This document shows positions 18,553 through 28,240 of a stretch of DNA of 64,000 nucleotides, in pieces (the first letter of the stretch is position 1; each line of letters starts with the position of its first letter). The position numbers and the translations under genes are program-made. The notes beneath the pieces are model-generated. The model had not been told where the DNA came from. It searched no databases and saw only the letters and a program-made list of their open reading frames with translations. This stretch comes from Bacteroidota bacterium (GTDB lineage: Bacteria; Bacteroidota; Bacteroidia; Chitinophagales; Chitinophagaceae), in contig JAFEAJ010000010.1 of NCBI GenBank assembly GCA_018266455.1, forward strand, positions 55,158 through 119,157. Reading direction: 5' to 3'.

Positions 18553-19833
18553 CTATCCAAGCTCAGGGTACAGCGGGAACTGTTCCATGAACTCGTTCAC
18601 TTTTTTTCTTGTTTCGCTGATTGTATGCTGATCTTCGGCATTCATCAGCACCTTATCCACTGCATTTACAATGAACTGCATGTGGTCTTCTTTCATGCCA
18701 CGAGTAGTAACAGCAGGGGTCCCGATACGGATGCCTGAAGTTACAAATGCGCTTTTGTCATCAAAAGGCACCATGTTCTTATTGAGTGTGATATCAGCCT
18801 GCACCAATGCCTGCTCTGCCTTTTTCCCGCTGATGTTTTTATTGCGCAGGTCGATTAGCATTAAGTGATTATCGGTCCCGCTGCTGATGAGCTGATAGCC
18901 TTTATCCACAAAAGCTTTTGCCATAGCCTGCGCATTCTTTATGATCTGCCCGGCATAAGTGGCAAACTCTTCGGTTAATATTTCGCCGAATGCAACTGCT
19001 TTTGCTGCAATCACATGTTCTAATGGCCCGCCTTGCGTTCCAGGGAACACAGCCATGTCAATCAGGTTGCTCATCGGGCGGATGTTTCCTTTCACATCTT
19101 TCAGCCCAAAAGGATTGTCAAAATCTTTTTTCATCATGACTATCCCGCCGCGAGGCCCACGCAAAGTTTTGTGTGTGGTTGATGTTACAAAATGGCAATC
19201 TTCAAAAGGAGAGGCTAATAAATTTTTTGCTATCAATCCCGCCGGGTGTGCCATATCGCACATCACAAAAGCACCAACTTCATCTGCAATCGCTCTTATT
19301 TTCTTATAATCCCAATCACGGCTGTATGCAGAAGCGCCACAGATAATCAGTTTTGGTTTTTCTTTTTTGGCAACCTGCTCCATCATCTCATAATCCACTC
19401 TTCCCGTTTCTCTCTTCACGCCATAAAAAACAGGGTGGTATAGCTTGCCCGAAAAATTCACCGGCGAACCGTGCGTTAAATGGCCCCCCATACTTAAGTC
19501 CAATCCTAATATTTTGTCTCCGGGTTGCAGTATGGCAAGCATCAATGCGGCATTCGCCTGGGCTCCGCTGTGGGGCTGAACGTTGGCATATTCGCAATCG
19601 AAAATCTCTTTAAGCCTGTTGATGGCTAACTGCTCAGTTTGGTCAACAATGTCGCAGCCGGCATAATATCTTTTCCCGGGATACCCTTCTGCATATTTAT
19701 TCGTCATTACATTGCCCATGGCTTCCATTACCTGAAGCGAGGTGAAATTTTCAGAAGCGATCAGTTCAATGCCATGGCGCTGGCGCTCTAATTCCTTCCT
19801 GATGAGGTCGAAAACTAAATTGTCTCTTTGCAT
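18553..19833 (-). CDS. glyA: Serine hydroxymethyltransferase
   Basis: This PLP enzyme interconverts serine and glycine with transfer of a one-carbon unit to tetrahydrofolate, in the cytoplasm. The protein has 426 residues, the normal length. Motifs include [48 protein letters not shown] and the PLP-lysine site [15 protein letters not shown]. Its start overlaps the 3' end of the upstream beta-lactamase-fold gene by 19 nt, so translation may be coupled to that gene. Confidence 0.98.
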   Translation of the reverse strand: MQRDNLVFDLIRKELERQRHGIELIASENFTSLQVMEAMGNVMTNKYAEGYPGKRYYAGCDIVDQTEQLAINRLKEIFDCEYANVQPHSGAQANAALMLAILQPGDKILGLDLSMGGHLTHGSPVNFSGKLYHPVFYGVKRETGRVDYEMMEQVAKKEKPKLIICGASAYSRDWDYKKIRAIADEVGAFVMCDMAHPAGLIAKNLLASPFEDCHFVTSTTHKTLRGPRGGIVMMKKDFDNPFGLKDVKGNIRPMSNLIDMAVFPGTQGGPLEHVIAAKAVAFGEILTEEFATYAGQIIKNAQAMAKAFVDKGYQLISSGTDNHLMLIDLRNKNISGKKAEQALVQADITLNKNMVPFDDKSAFVTSGIRIGTPAVTTRGMKEDHMQFIVNAVDKVLMNAEDQHTISETRKKVNEFMEQFPLYPELG

Positions 19834-20957
19834 GGCGCAAAAATAAGTGAACTATTATTAAATGATTCAAGCGAATCGATTTTAGTGTAAGATTTGCCGC
19901 CAATCCTGAGTATCTTGTTAATTTTTTTTACTATATCTTCCAGGTCAAGGCCCGTACGGTTCGATAATATGATCATAATATAATTTTTTGACGGGATGGA
20001 AAATGAAATGGCCCTGAACCCGCCATTCGAACCCGTGTGGTACACTTCTTTGAAACCGTTTTCGTCATTGATGAACCAGCCGTAGCCGTAAGATAACCTG
20101 CTTTTATCATCAACAGTAAATTCGGCAGACCTTGCTTTTTCAATCCATTCTTTGCTTAATAGTTTCCCGGTTTGCAAAGCACTGAACCACTTCAGGTAGT
20201 CGCTGACTGAAGTGTAAATGCCGCCATCACCTTCGGTTGAAAAGAAAATAGACTCATCAGCATCCAGCTTTTTAAAGCCGTTTTGTGATGTGTCGTAGCC
20301 AACAACACGGTTGGCAATAGGTTCCCCGATTTGCAAAACCTGTGATTTGTTCATCCCAAGAGGAGAAAAAATGTGCCGTTTGATGTAATCAGCATAACGC
20401 ATGCCGCTGAGCTTTTCAATGATCATTGCGAGCAGGCAATAAGCTGTATTGCTGTAACGGTATTGTGTGCCCGGAGCAAAATAAGTACTGTCAATATTTT
20501 TTACCGCATCCAACACGTCCTTGTCAGTTGCATGCTTAGTCATGTTGGTATCCACAAATGCATAGTGGTCGATGATGCCGGATGAATGCGTGAGCAATTC
20601 CTGCACGGTAATGGAGCTGCCGGTATGTTTATTAAAGCCCGGGAAAAATTTTATGATCTTATCGTTCAGCGACAATTTCTTTTTTGACGCAAGTTGCAAA
20701 ATGCTAAATGCGGTGAACTGTTTGGTTAGCGAGCCGATATTGAAATTGCTTTCAGGAGAAATCTTTTCTTTGGTTGCCATGTCAGCAAGCCCATAGCCTC
20801 TCTCGAAAATTGTTTTTCCGTTTTTCCGGATAGCAATGGCAATGCCCGGGGCATTGCTTTGATATACGCTGCTTAATAATGAATCGATTGTTTTTGTTCC
20901 TGGCTGGGAGAAACAATATTGTGAGGCCAGCGTGAAAAGCAGGAATATTTTTTTCAT
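19815..20957 (-). CDS. Exported beta-lactamase-family serine hydrolase (class C/PBP4* type)
   Basis: The 380-residue protein has a signal peptide ([18 protein letters not shown]). The active-site triad of the beta-lactamase/DD-peptidase fold is Ser76-x-x-Lys79 in GSLTKQF, Tyr in YRYSNTAY and the HTG box in [10 protein letters not shown]. Members include esterases, D-aminopeptidases and peptidoglycan hydrolases; true beta-lactam resistance is rare in this group. It overlaps the glyA start by 19 nt on the same strand, an odd partnership with no clear functional link. Confidence 0.9.
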   Translation of the reverse strand: MKKIFLLFTLASQYCFSQPGTKTIDSLLSSVYQSNAPGIAIAIRKNGKTIFERGYGLADMATKEKISPESNFNIGSLTKQFTAFSILQLASKKKLSLNDKIIKFFPGFNKHTGSSITVQELLTHSSGIIDHYAFVDTNMTKHATDKDVLDAVKNIDSTYFAPGTQYRYSNTAYCLLAMIIEKLSGMRYADYIKRHIFSPLGMNKSQVLQIGEPIANRVVGYDTSQNGFKKLDADESIFFSTEGDGGIYTSVSDYLKWFSALQTGKLLSKEWIEKARSAEFTVDDKSRLSYGYGWFINDENGFKEVYHTGSNGGFRAISFSIPSKNYIMIILSNRTGLDLEDIVKKINKILRIGGKSYTKIDSLESFNNSSLIFAPCKETI

Positions 20958-21146
20958 ACGGATAAAGATAAAATTATATGGCGATAATTTTGCCTGATCC
21001 CATTCTTTGTTCTCTTTGCGTGAAATTATTCTTCAGTAACAATAAAATTGTTATTTTCACCCGCTTTTTGAGATTTTAATTAGTGTAAATCTTACATGTG
21101 ACTTTGTGCTGAAGGCTTGACGAGAGTGAATGTTAAAAACCAAAAC

Positions 21147-22145
21147 ATGAAAGCTATTATCCCTGTTGCGGGAGCAGGCACAAAACTAAGGCCCCATACC
21201 TACACACAGCCTAAAGCGCTGATACCTCTTGCAGGCAAGACCATATTAAGCATTATTGTTGATCAGTTGAGCGAAGCGGGCATACATGAATTTGTTTTTA
21301 TCGTGGGTTATCTTGGCAAAAAAATCCAGGATTATGTTAATGAAAAATATCCCCACCTCACCACCTATTTTGTGTACCAGAACGAACGCCAGGGAATTGG
21401 CCATGCCATTTTACTGACAAAAGACATTGTTGGGGATGACGAAATTTTTATTGTGCTTGGAGATACCATTTGCGAATACGATGTGCAGGCTGTACTGGGC
21501 ACACCGGGTTCGGCGCTTGGCGTAAAGCGTGTGGACGACCCGCGCAATTTCGGCGTTGCCGAAATTGATGAAGACGGTATGATCACCCGCGTGGTTGAAA
21601 AACCCCAAATCCCAAAATCGAACATGGCGCTTGTAGGGATTTATCGTATAAGAGAAGCCTCATTTCTCTTTAGCTGCCTGTCGAGCAATATCAATAACCA
21701 GGTCACGAGTTATGGCGAATACAGCTTGACCGATGCCATTGAATGCATGATCAATAATGGCGCAAAATTTTTCCCTTTCAAAGTACAAAATTGGTTTGAT
21801 TGCGGAAGGAAAGAGACCCTCCTGGATTCGAATGCGAAGCTCCTGAAAAAGTTTGGCGGCAGCATTTCTCCCGAGCACCAGTTTGAGAATGCCATTATTA
21901 TTGAGCCTGTAAGCATTGGCGCCGGGTGCGACATAAGGAATTCCATTATAGGCCCGAATGTTGCGATTGGGGAAAAGACCAAAGTGAATTATTCGATTGT
22001 TAAAGATTCTATTATCGGGTCGTTTGCTGATCTTGATGATATTGTGCTCACCCACTCTTTAATAGGCAGCGATACGGAAGTAAAAGGGGAGAGCCGCAGC
22101 CTTAATATCGGCGATAATACTGAGATCGATTTGGGGGAAAGCTGA
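21147..22145 (+). CDS. Sugar-1-phosphate nucleotidyltransferase (RmlA/GlmU-N-like)
   Basis: The ATG at 21147 is chosen over an upstream TTG (21117) because the family starts MKAIIPVAGAGTKLRPHT. The 332-residue enzyme has the NTP-transferase signature GAGTKLRPHTYTQPKALIPL, the metal-site motif IVLGDTICEYD and WFDCGRKET. A C-terminal left-handed beta-helix region of hexapeptide repeats follows (about residues 245-325, for example IGAGCDIRNSIIGPNVAIG). It activates a sugar phosphate, probably glucose-1-phosphate with dTTP or UTP, for polysaccharide synthesis. The exact sugar is not determinable. It is a single gene. Confidence 0.9.
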   Translation: MKAIIPVAGAGTKLRPHTYTQPKALIPLAGKTILSIIVDQLSEAGIHEFVFIVGYLGKKIQDYVNEKYPHLTTYFVYQNERQGIGHAILLTKDIVGDDEIFIVLGDTICEYDVQAVLGTPGSALGVKRVDDPRNFGVAEIDEDGMITRVVEKPQIPKSNMALVGIYRIREASFLFSCLSSNINNQVTSYGEYSLTDAIECMINNGAKFFPFKVQNWFDCGRKETLLDSNAKLLKKFGGSISPEHQFENAIIIEPVSIGAGCDIRNSIIGPNVAIGEKTKVNYSIVKDSIIGSFADLDDIVLTHSLIGSDTEVKGESRSLNIGDNTEIDLGES

Positions 22146-22336
22146 TGACTTCAAAGCTATGGTCCAAAGCTTGTAGTGCTAAGCTGTTCCTGCCTTTATT
22201 ATTTGTTTTTTTCTTGTATTTTTTCTGCTTTGTGATTCATTTGGCTAAAATATTAAATGAACAAATCAATTTAGTCTTTAGTAAACTTCTTTCAGGTATT
22301 CTTCAGTATCTTTATCTGTGTTAATGTATCCCGCTT

Positions 22337-23290
22337 ATGCCTGATTTTTCCAATCGCATAACAGAGCTGCTCAATATTGATTATCCCCTTATCCAGGCTG
22401 GAATGATATGGGCCAGCGGGTGGCGCTTAGCCAGCGCCGTTAGCAATGCAGGCGGCTTAGGCCTGATAGGCAGCGGAAGCATGGGCCCTGAAGTTTTGAG
22501 AGAACATATCCGCAAATGCAAGGCTGCTACTGCTAAGCCATTTGGAGTCAATTTGCCATTGTTGTACCCTGGTATTGACAAGCAGGTCCAGGTGATATTG
22601 GAAGAAGGCGTAAAAATTATTTTTTCATCAGCGGGTAACCCAACAGCATGGACTGGCGTCTTAAAAAAAAAGGGCATTACTGTGGTTCATGTGGTAAGCA
22701 GCAGCAAATTTGCCAAAAAAGCAGAAGAGGCAGGTTGCGATGCGGTGGTTGCCGAAGGCTTTGAAGCAGGTGGCCATAACGGGCGGGAAGAGACCACTAC
22801 CATGGTATTGGTGCCCGCAGTTTGCAATGCAGTAAAAATCCCGGTGATTGCTGCCGGCGGGATCGCCACCGGGAAACAGATGCTGGCAGCAATGGTGCTC
22901 GGTGCCGAGGCTGTTCAAATGGGGACCCGGTTTGTGGCAAGCGAAGAGGCTTCATCACATACCAGCTTTAAAGAAAGAGTGGTCGCAGCACAAGAAGGCG
23001 ACACTTTGTTGGTGATGAAAAAACTTAACCCGGTAAGGTTATTAAAAAACGGGTTTTTTAATAAAGTGCAGGATGCGGAATTTGGAGGAGCATCAGTTGA
23101 TTCGATGAAAGAACTGCTTGGGAAAGGAAGGGCAAAAAAAGGCATGTTTGAAGGCGAAATGGATGAAGGTGAGCTGGAAATTGGCGAGGTAAGCGCCATC
23201 ATCAATGAAATCCTCCCTGCATCTGAAATAGTGAAGGCTGTTTGGAGAGAGTTTAATGAAAAGCTGGCAAACCCATTACAACACCTTTAA
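22337..23290 (+). CDS. Nitronate monooxygenase / NAD(P)H-dependent flavin oxidoreductase
   Basis: The 317-residue TIM-barrel flavoprotein belongs to the 2-nitropropane dioxygenase family. It shows PLIQAGMIWASGWRLASAVSNAGGLG at the N-terminus, then PFGVNLPL and the FMN-phosphate motifs EGFEAGGHNG and VIAAGGIATGKQM, followed by GAEAVQMGTRFVAS. Members oxidise alkyl nitronates; the related FabK is an enoyl-ACP reductase, so a fatty-acid role cannot be excluded. A small exported protein gene follows 9 nt later. Confidence 0.9.
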   Translation: MPDFSNRITELLNIDYPLIQAGMIWASGWRLASAVSNAGGLGLIGSGSMGPEVLREHIRKCKAATAKPFGVNLPLLYPGIDKQVQVILEEGVKIIFSSAGNPTAWTGVLKKKGITVVHVVSSSKFAKKAEEAGCDAVVAEGFEAGGHNGREETTTMVLVPAVCNAVKIPVIAAGGIATGKQMLAAMVLGAEAVQMGTRFVASEEASSHTSFKERVVAAQEGDTLLVMKKLNPVRLLKNGFFNKVQDAEFGGASVDSMKELLGKGRAKKGMFEGEMDEGELEIGEVSAIINEILPASEIVKAVWREFNEKLANPLQHL

Positions 23291-23299
23291 AAATGTTGT

Positions 23300-23704
23300 A
23301 TGAAAAATTCAAAAACATGGCTGCTGTTGTTTGCGTTATTTATTACCGTGAATATTGGTAAAGCCAACACGGGCAAACCCGCCGTTTGCCTTCATGGCTT
23401 TGTTACCGATGCGGTTACCAAAAAACCTGTTAAGGGAGTAGTGGTTTCTGCAATCATTCCAGGGATCACGGAAGTGAAAGAAGTGACTACTGATTCTGCC
23501 GGGTATTTTAATTTTGGCGAATTGCAGGTTCAGCAGGTTACTCTTCAATTTGGGAAAAAAGGCTATATCAGTTACCGGCGCAACAATGTTTCAATGAAGG
23601 AGAATGCTTCTGTAAAAGTGAATGTTGAATTTGTTCCGGACAATAAAGAAGACGGCCTTGATGAATCCGAATACCCGATATTAAGAATGCTGGAGTTTAA
23701 TTGA
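23300..23704 (+). CDS. Exported CarboxypepD_reg-like domain protein
   Basis: The 134-residue protein has a signal peptide (KTWLLLFALFITVNIGKA). A single beta-sandwich of the carboxypeptidase regulatory-like type follows: LHGFVTDAVTKKPVKGVVVSA, DSAGYFNFGELQ, KKGYISYRRNNVSM. This is the same plug-like domain found at the front of SusC/TonB receptors, but here it stands alone. Its role is unknown; periplasmic binding or scaffolding is possible. It is 9 nt downstream of the flavin oxidoreductase gene, so co-transcription is likely. Confidence 0.8.
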   Translation: MKNSKTWLLLFALFITVNIGKANTGKPAVCLHGFVTDAVTKKPVKGVVVSAIIPGITEVKEVTTDSAGYFNFGELQVQQVTLQFGKKGYISYRRNNVSMKENASVKVNVEFVPDNKEDGLDESEYPILRMLEFN

Positions 23705-23749
23705 ATCATATTTTCTTGGCGCTGCTGCGCTATGATCAAAGAATGAATA

Positions 23750-23779
23750 CAAACAGGGCTGAGAACAGCCCCGTTTTTG
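23750..23779 (+). terminator. Rho-independent terminator
   Basis: An 11-bp imperfect stem (AAACAGGGCTG against CAGCCCCGTTT, one mismatch) around a 4-nt loop is followed by TTTTTGTT. It closes the flavin oxidoreductase/CarboxypepD transcript. Confidence 0.7.
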
Positions 23780-24281
23780 TTCTACTACACATGAGGAGGT
23801 TTAATTTATAACTGTATTAAACCTGCCTTCATTTTATAAATAAACTATTGCCTTGTATTTTGTAAAACTGCCAGGGGCTGCTTTTGATGTTGAAACAAAA
23901 ATGCTCCTGTTTTATACAATTTCATAGTTCTCTCTCGTATCGGGCGAAGCCTTTGTCTTGTGCTTTTGTCATGCATCCGGCCATCTTTAATTTAATAAAA
24001 TGTGTTAAAGAAAGGCGCTTTGGCAGTAAATGCGATAACGGGAACCATACTAACATTGTTTAAAAAGACGACATTCTTCGTAAAATGTTGCATGCTCCTT
24101 CTTATGCACGAAATTTTGGCAAAAGCTAAACTAACGGAAATCGGGCGTAGGAAACCTGCCCGGTTGCGGTTTTGGTGAAAGCATGCAGTGCCCAAATTAA
24201 TTTGCCAGGGCAGGGATCTGTTAAAACAGGGTTTTGTAGTTCAGGGGGTACATTGCCTTTTATTCAGCTACCTAACTTTCA

Positions 24282-24313
24282 TTTTGCCTTTTCGCTCAAA
24301 ACCACTAATTTCG
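24282..24313 (+). promoter_or_regulatory. Candidate promoter of the rpsF-rpsR-rplI operon
   Basis: TTTTG (24282-24286) and TAATTTCG (24306-24313) are separated by 19 nt. This matches the Bacteroidota -33/-7 arrangement with one mismatch in the -7 box. The rpsF ATG is 41 nt downstream. Confidence 0.5.
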
Positions 24314-24353
24314 CTGCCCATTTAAAAACTATTTATTCACAAAAATCAGGGAA

Positions 24354-24707
24354 ATGAACAACTACGAATTGATGGTGATTTTTACCCCTGTGCTTTCTGA
24401 GGACGATTACAAAGCGGCCCAGAAAAAATACCTCGCCTTTGTGAAAGACAATGGCGGAAGTGTAGTGCACGACAAACCCTGGGGCTTGAAATCACTGGCG
24501 TACCCGATCCGGAAAAAAACCACAGGCTTGTACTGGGTTCTGGAATACCGTGCGCTATCCGACTTCAATGAGAAACTGGACATCCAGATTCTCCGGGATG
24601 AGTCCATCCTGCGTTCAATGGTCACCAGGCTCGATAAATACGCCGTCGAGTACAACACCAAAAAGAGAAGTGGCGTACCAACAGGAACCGAAAAAGTGGA
24701 GGCATAA
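24354..24707 (+). CDS. rpsF: 30S ribosomal protein S6
   Basis: S6 binds the central domain of 16S rRNA as a heterodimer with S18. The 117-residue protein opens with MNNYELMVIFTPVLSEDDYK and has the family motifs GGSVVHDKPWGLKSLAYPIRKK and YWVLEYRA, with the flexible basic tail. The next gene, rpsR, starts 4 nt after its stop, and rplI follows, the common S6-S18-L9 order; ssb or priB, which sits in this operon in some phyla, is absent. Confidence 0.97.
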   Translation: MNNYELMVIFTPVLSEDDYKAAQKKYLAFVKDNGGSVVHDKPWGLKSLAYPIRKKTTGLYWVLEYRALSDFNEKLDIQILRDESILRSMVTRLDKYAVEYNTKKRSGVPTGTEKVEA

Positions 24708-24710
24708 ACT

Positions 24711-24977
24711 ATGGCAAAAGCAAATGAAATAAAATACCTCACAGCCATTAAGCTGGAGAAACGTGCCAAGAAATTCTGCCGCTTTAAGAAATACGGCATT
24801 AGGTACGTTGATTATAAAGATGCCGAATTTTTGAAAAAATTCCTGAATGAGCAGGGCAAATTATTGCCGCGGCGCATTACCGGCAACTCGCTGAAATACC
24901 AGCGCAAGGTTGCTGAAGCAATAAAAAAAGCAAGGCAAATGGCATTGTTGCCATATGTGGCAGATCTTTTAAAGTAA
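24711..24977 (+). CDS. rpsR: 30S ribosomal protein S18
   Basis: The 88-residue S18 shows the conserved [18 protein letters not shown] segment, [14 protein letters not shown] [19 protein letters not shown] and the C-terminal [18 protein letters not shown]. It partners S6 on the platform of the small subunit. It lies 4 nt after rpsF and 87 nt before rplI, in one operon. The two Cys of a zinc-type S18 are not present as a full set, which fits the C-minus form. Confidence 0.97.
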   Translation: MAKANEIKYLTAIKLEKRAKKFCRFKKYGIRYVDYKDAEFLKKFLNEQGKLLPRRITGNSLKYQRKVAEAIKKARQMALLPYVADLLK

Positions 24978-25064
24978 TCGTTAACACTCACCCTAACTCC
25001 CGCGATCATGGGAAGACAGTCCTGCCAATGGCTTGATTGGGAAAAGGTGAACAAACAAAAAAAT

Positions 25065-25511
25065 ATGGAAGTTATTTTGATCCAGGATGTGGACAACCTC
25101 GGTGCCGCTCATGAAAAAGTAAGCGTCAAGAATGGTTATGCACGCAACTATCTTATACCGCGCAAACTGGCTGTGGAAGCCAACCCTTCTAATTTAAAGC
25201 AATTGGAAGAAAGGATGAAACAGTTAAAGAAGAAAGAACAAAAAATGCTGGCAGAAGTGAACCAGGTAATTGCTAAGCTGAAAGAAGGGCCATTAAAAAT
25301 TGGCGCAAAAACCGGTACCAGCGGAAAAATTTTTGGCAGCGTTACTTCAGTGCAACTGGCGCGCGCCATCCGCGACCAGAAAGGTTATGAGGTTGACCGC
25401 CGCCGCATCCACATTATTGATGAAGTAAAAGAGCTCGGCACATATAAGGCAAAAGTTGATTTTGGCAACAGCAATGAAGCTGAAGTTGAATTTGAAGTGG
25501 TAGCTGAGTAA
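25065..25511 (+). CDS. rplI: 50S ribosomal protein L9
   Basis: The start at 25065 gives the conserved MEVILIQDVDNLGAAHEKVSV N-terminus; an in-frame ATG at 25008 would add 19 residues not found in the family. The 148-residue protein has the N domain with NGYARNYLIPRKLA, the long connecting helix (NLKQLEERMKQLKKKEQKM) and the C domain with GKIFGSVTSVQLA. L9 binds 23S rRNA domain V and limits mRNA slippage. It is the last gene of the operon and is followed by a strong terminator. Confidence 0.97.
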   Translation: MEVILIQDVDNLGAAHEKVSVKNGYARNYLIPRKLAVEANPSNLKQLEERMKQLKKKEQKMLAEVNQVIAKLKEGPLKIGAKTGTSGKIFGSVTSVQLARAIRDQKGYEVDRRRIHIIDEVKELGTYKAKVDFGNSNEAEVEFEVVAE

Positions 25512-25533
25512 AATAAAACTTTCTTAAAAGCAT

Positions 25534-25560
25534 AAGCCCCGCCAATGCGGGGCTTTTTTA
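25534..25560 (+). terminator. Rho-independent terminator of the ribosomal operon
   Basis: AAGCCCCGC (25534-25542) and GCGGGGCTT (25547-25555) form a perfect 9-bp stem with a CAAT loop, followed by TTTT. Confidence 0.9.
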
Positions 25561-25641
25561 TTTTAAGGTATTAAGAGGACATTTTTGTGAGCGACGGGAC
25601 AATAGCGAATATGGCACATTGATACAGTTAATATCACATGG

Positions 25642-26058
25642 TTATTGTTTCGTAAAAGAAAGCGTCCCGCTAGAAGTGCCAGAATATGGGCCGGTCATTG
25701 TGTTACCACTTATAGTGCAGGTAGCAGTGAAGTTTCCGGCAGAAGCGTAACTATATGTCTGGCTTACTTTATTGCCAGAAATAGTATATGTCCCATACCC
25801 TTTTGTTGGGCAGCTCGCCGTATCTGTTGAAGTTGCATTCCAAAAATCGTAACTAACCATAGTGCCATCACTTTTAAACACATGGCCTTCCTGAGCTGTT
25901 GGCGCCGAAGCGCCGGTAGCCGTAAAAGTGCCAAACCAATAACCAACTACTGCAGCATTGGTGTTATTTGGCTGGGAAGAGCTTTTCTGGCATCCTGCCA
26001 CTGGAGCCAACCCTAATATTGCCAAAAGAACCATCGGAAAATAAAAACGCTGTTTCAT
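25642..26058 (-). CDS. Small lipocalin-like lipoprotein, unknown function
   Basis: The ATG at 26058 is preferred because it starts a lipoprotein signal (MKQRFYFPMVLLAILGLAPVAGC); an upstream in-frame ATG at 26151 would hide it. The mature part (about 115 residues) is Ser/Thr-rich beta structure: VVGYWFGTFTATGASAP, FKSDGTMVSYDFW, GYGTYTISGNKVS, and ends TMTGPYSGTSSGTLSFTKQ. This resembles lipocalin-like or DUF4488/DUF5004-type small lipoproteins of Bacteroidota. No binding residues can be assigned. Confidence 0.75.
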   Translation of the reverse strand: MKQRFYFPMVLLAILGLAPVAGCQKSSSQPNNTNAAVVGYWFGTFTATGASAPTAQEGHVFKSDGTMVSYDFWNATSTDTASCPTKGYGTYTISGNKVSQTYSYASAGNFTATCTISGNTMTGPYSGTSSGTLSFTKQ

Positions 26059-26226
26059 AATCGTACAATTTTTATTATTTTTTAATGAAAGAATAAAGGC
26101 AGCAATAAATGCTGTATGATTAATGCAGGACAAAACTAAAATGGAGGCCAAGCAAAAAAAATACGAAATTTATAGTAGGGGAATATATTAACAGCAGGCT
26201 TATCTTCAACATTCAGTCTAATTTAA

Positions 26227-28185
26227 ATGCTACCACACTTGCCATTGATCAACAAGGTATCGAAATGCATATTCTTCACCCTGATTGCTTTTTCCTGTTC
26301 AGGTTTTATAGCAGCTACCGCACAAACCAATAAAATCGAGATTTTAAAAACGGTATTCCGGAAAGCAACTGCTCCTGCGCAAAAAACAGATGCGGCTTTA
26401 GCCATTTGCGAGCAGTCCCATTCTTTAAGCACTGATACTCTATATTATTATGCCCAGGTCGCAAAAAAAAATGCAAAAGCGATCAGTGACCGTCAAAAAG
26501 AAATTCTTTCAAATTGTTTTATTGAGGATTACCTGGCCCGGAAAAACCTTTTCGATAGTGCCATACGATTGTGCGATGCCGATTTAAAAAACATCAGCTA
26601 TGCCAATAACAGGCTGGCCTACACGAAAACAATGATGCAAAAATGCCATTGCCTTGAAAGAGCGAACCGGAACCGGGCCGCTTTGGACCTGGCTTATCAG
26701 TTTTTAGGAGAAGCCGAAAAATTTAACGACACCATCCCTCAGTTTTTTTTAAAAACCCTCATTGGCGTGGTATACCGCAACATGCAACAAACTGAATTGG
26801 CCATGCGATGGTTCCTTAAGGCCGATTCGGTTACAGAAAGCCAGAAGTACGAAGAGATAAAAAACCAATTCGGTATTTTTTTTCTTATTGGAATGATGTA
26901 TAACTGGATATTTGATGGCGAAACCAACGCAAATAAGCGTTTAAGCGATTCGCTACTTTCCATCAGCTACCTCGACCGGGCAATAGCGGACAGCAGGCGG
27001 TTCGAGAACCTGCAGATACTGGCAAAAGCCCTGAATGTGAAAGCAGCCGCCATCGGGAACAAGGAGCATGCTAAAATAGAAGGCGAATATATCCTGGAAG
27101 CCCAGCACATCTATAATATCCTTCAGGACACCATCAGCATGCTCAACACCATTTCGCCAATGTGCTTTTATTACATTGATGAAGGCCATCCGGAAAAAGG
27201 GGTGAAAGCATGCTTAGACGGTATCGCCATCGCTTCAAGGACCAACAGCTATCCCATACTGGACCTGTATTCCGCGTTGGGCCAATGTTATTATGCTGCG
27301 AACGACTACAAGAGTTATTCCCAGGTCCTGGACAGGATCATTAAAATGAAGGACTCCATTTATAAAGTAAATACAGAAAAGGACCTTGCAGAATTTGATG
27401 CCCGCTATAAAGACAAGGAAAAGGAGAACATCATCATACAGCAAAAGCTTGATATTGCATCAAAAAAATATTCCGTGCAGATGGTTTCCACACTAACAGC
27501 CATGCTTTTAGCTGGCATCTTATTGCTTGCGCGCTACTACAAGCAAAAGCAAAAAAAGATGGAGCAACAGGAAACAGCAGCAGTAGCAGCAGCAGAAGAA
27601 GCTGAGCGGAAAAGGATATCTGCCGACCTTCATGATAATATCGGCGCCTATGCAGCCGCTGCAGCATCAACCATTTCATCAATACATGCCGGCGATGAAA
27701 AAAGCAACCAGCGGCTTAGCTCGCTTAAGCATAATGTGCAGGACATGATCAGCCAATTGAATGATTCGATCTGGGCGCTTAATAAAAAAGAAGTGCGGCT
27801 GACCGGCGTCAGCGACCGCTTCAAAATTTTTGTGCAAAAGCTTGAGCCGGCTTACCCCGACGTGAAAATATCCATCAATGAAGACATCGATGAGCAATAC
27901 GCCCTATCTCCTTTCCAGGCGCTGCACCTGTTTCGCATCATGCAGGAAGCTTTGAATAACGCATTAAGGCATAGCCGGTGTTCAACAGTAAACATCTTTG
28001 TCGGAAGTAAAAAAAACAATATCCAAGTCGATATCGAAGACGACGGAACAGGCATTGCCTCGTTAAGCCAGCCGGGCAATGGCATCAATAACCTGAAAAT
28101 GCGGGCCAAAGAATTGGGATGGAAAGCCGATTGGCAGAATAAAACTACAGGAGGGACTATCGTGACGATCAGCTCTCGCAGCTAA
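26227..28185 (+). CDS. TPR-containing sensor histidine kinase (HisKA_3/NarX-like)
   Basis: The 652-residue protein has a signal peptide and a large periplasmic helical region with tetratricopeptide-like repeats (about residues 40-400). A transmembrane helix follows (about 419-437), then a cytoplasmic kinase. The phospho-acceptor His469 is in EERKRISADLHDNIG-type sequence (here AERKRISADLHDNIGA). The ATPase motifs are LFRIMQEALNNALRHS and VDIEDDGTGIA. The GIxNLKxRAxxLGW ending is typical. It is paired with the NarL-type regulator 55 nt downstream. The periplasmic TPRs suggest sensing through a protein or peptide partner (inference). Confidence 0.92.
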   Translation: MLPHLPLINKVSKCIFFTLIAFSCSGFIAATAQTNKIEILKTVFRKATAPAQKTDAALAICEQSHSLSTDTLYYYAQVAKKNAKAISDRQKEILSNCFIEDYLARKNLFDSAIRLCDADLKNISYANNRLAYTKTMMQKCHCLERANRNRAALDLAYQFLGEAEKFNDTIPQFFLKTLIGVVYRNMQQTELAMRWFLKADSVTESQKYEEIKNQFGIFFLIGMMYNWIFDGETNANKRLSDSLLSISYLDRAIADSRRFENLQILAKALNVKAAAIGNKEHAKIEGEYILEAQHIYNILQDTISMLNTISPMCFYYIDEGHPEKGVKACLDGIAIASRTNSYPILDLYSALGQCYYAANDYKSYSQVLDRIIKMKDSIYKVNTEKDLAEFDARYKDKEKENIIIQQKLDIASKKYSVQMVSTLTAMLLAGILLLARYYKQKQKKMEQQETAAVAAAEEAERKRISADLHDNIGAYAAAAASTISSIHAGDEKSNQRLSSLKHNVQDMISQLNDSIWALNKKEVRLTGVSDRFKIFVQKLEPAYPDVKISINEDIDEQYALSPFQALHLFRIMQEALNNALRHSRCSTVNIFVGSKKNNIQVDIEDDGTGIASLSQPGNGINNLKMRAKELGWKADWQNKTTGGTIVTISSRS

Positions 28186-28240
28186 TAAATACTACAAACT
28201 AAGCATTGGCAAGTAGTACTGATTAAATGAAATTTGAACT

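Larger units (their letters stand above)
23705..24353. other. Long intergenic region before rpsF
   Basis: About 650 nt without a supported gene. It contains a terminator near 23750 and the candidate ribosomal-operon promoter near 24306. A GTAGTTCAGGGGGTA string near 24237 recalls a tRNA D-arm, but no anticodon or T arm follows. Nothing else was recognised. Confidence 0.5.

Noticed and set aside
24230..24260. tRNA-like D-arm string (TAGTTCAGGGGGTA)
   Set aside because: No acceptor stem, anticodon loop or GGTTCGAATCC-type T arm could be folded around it.
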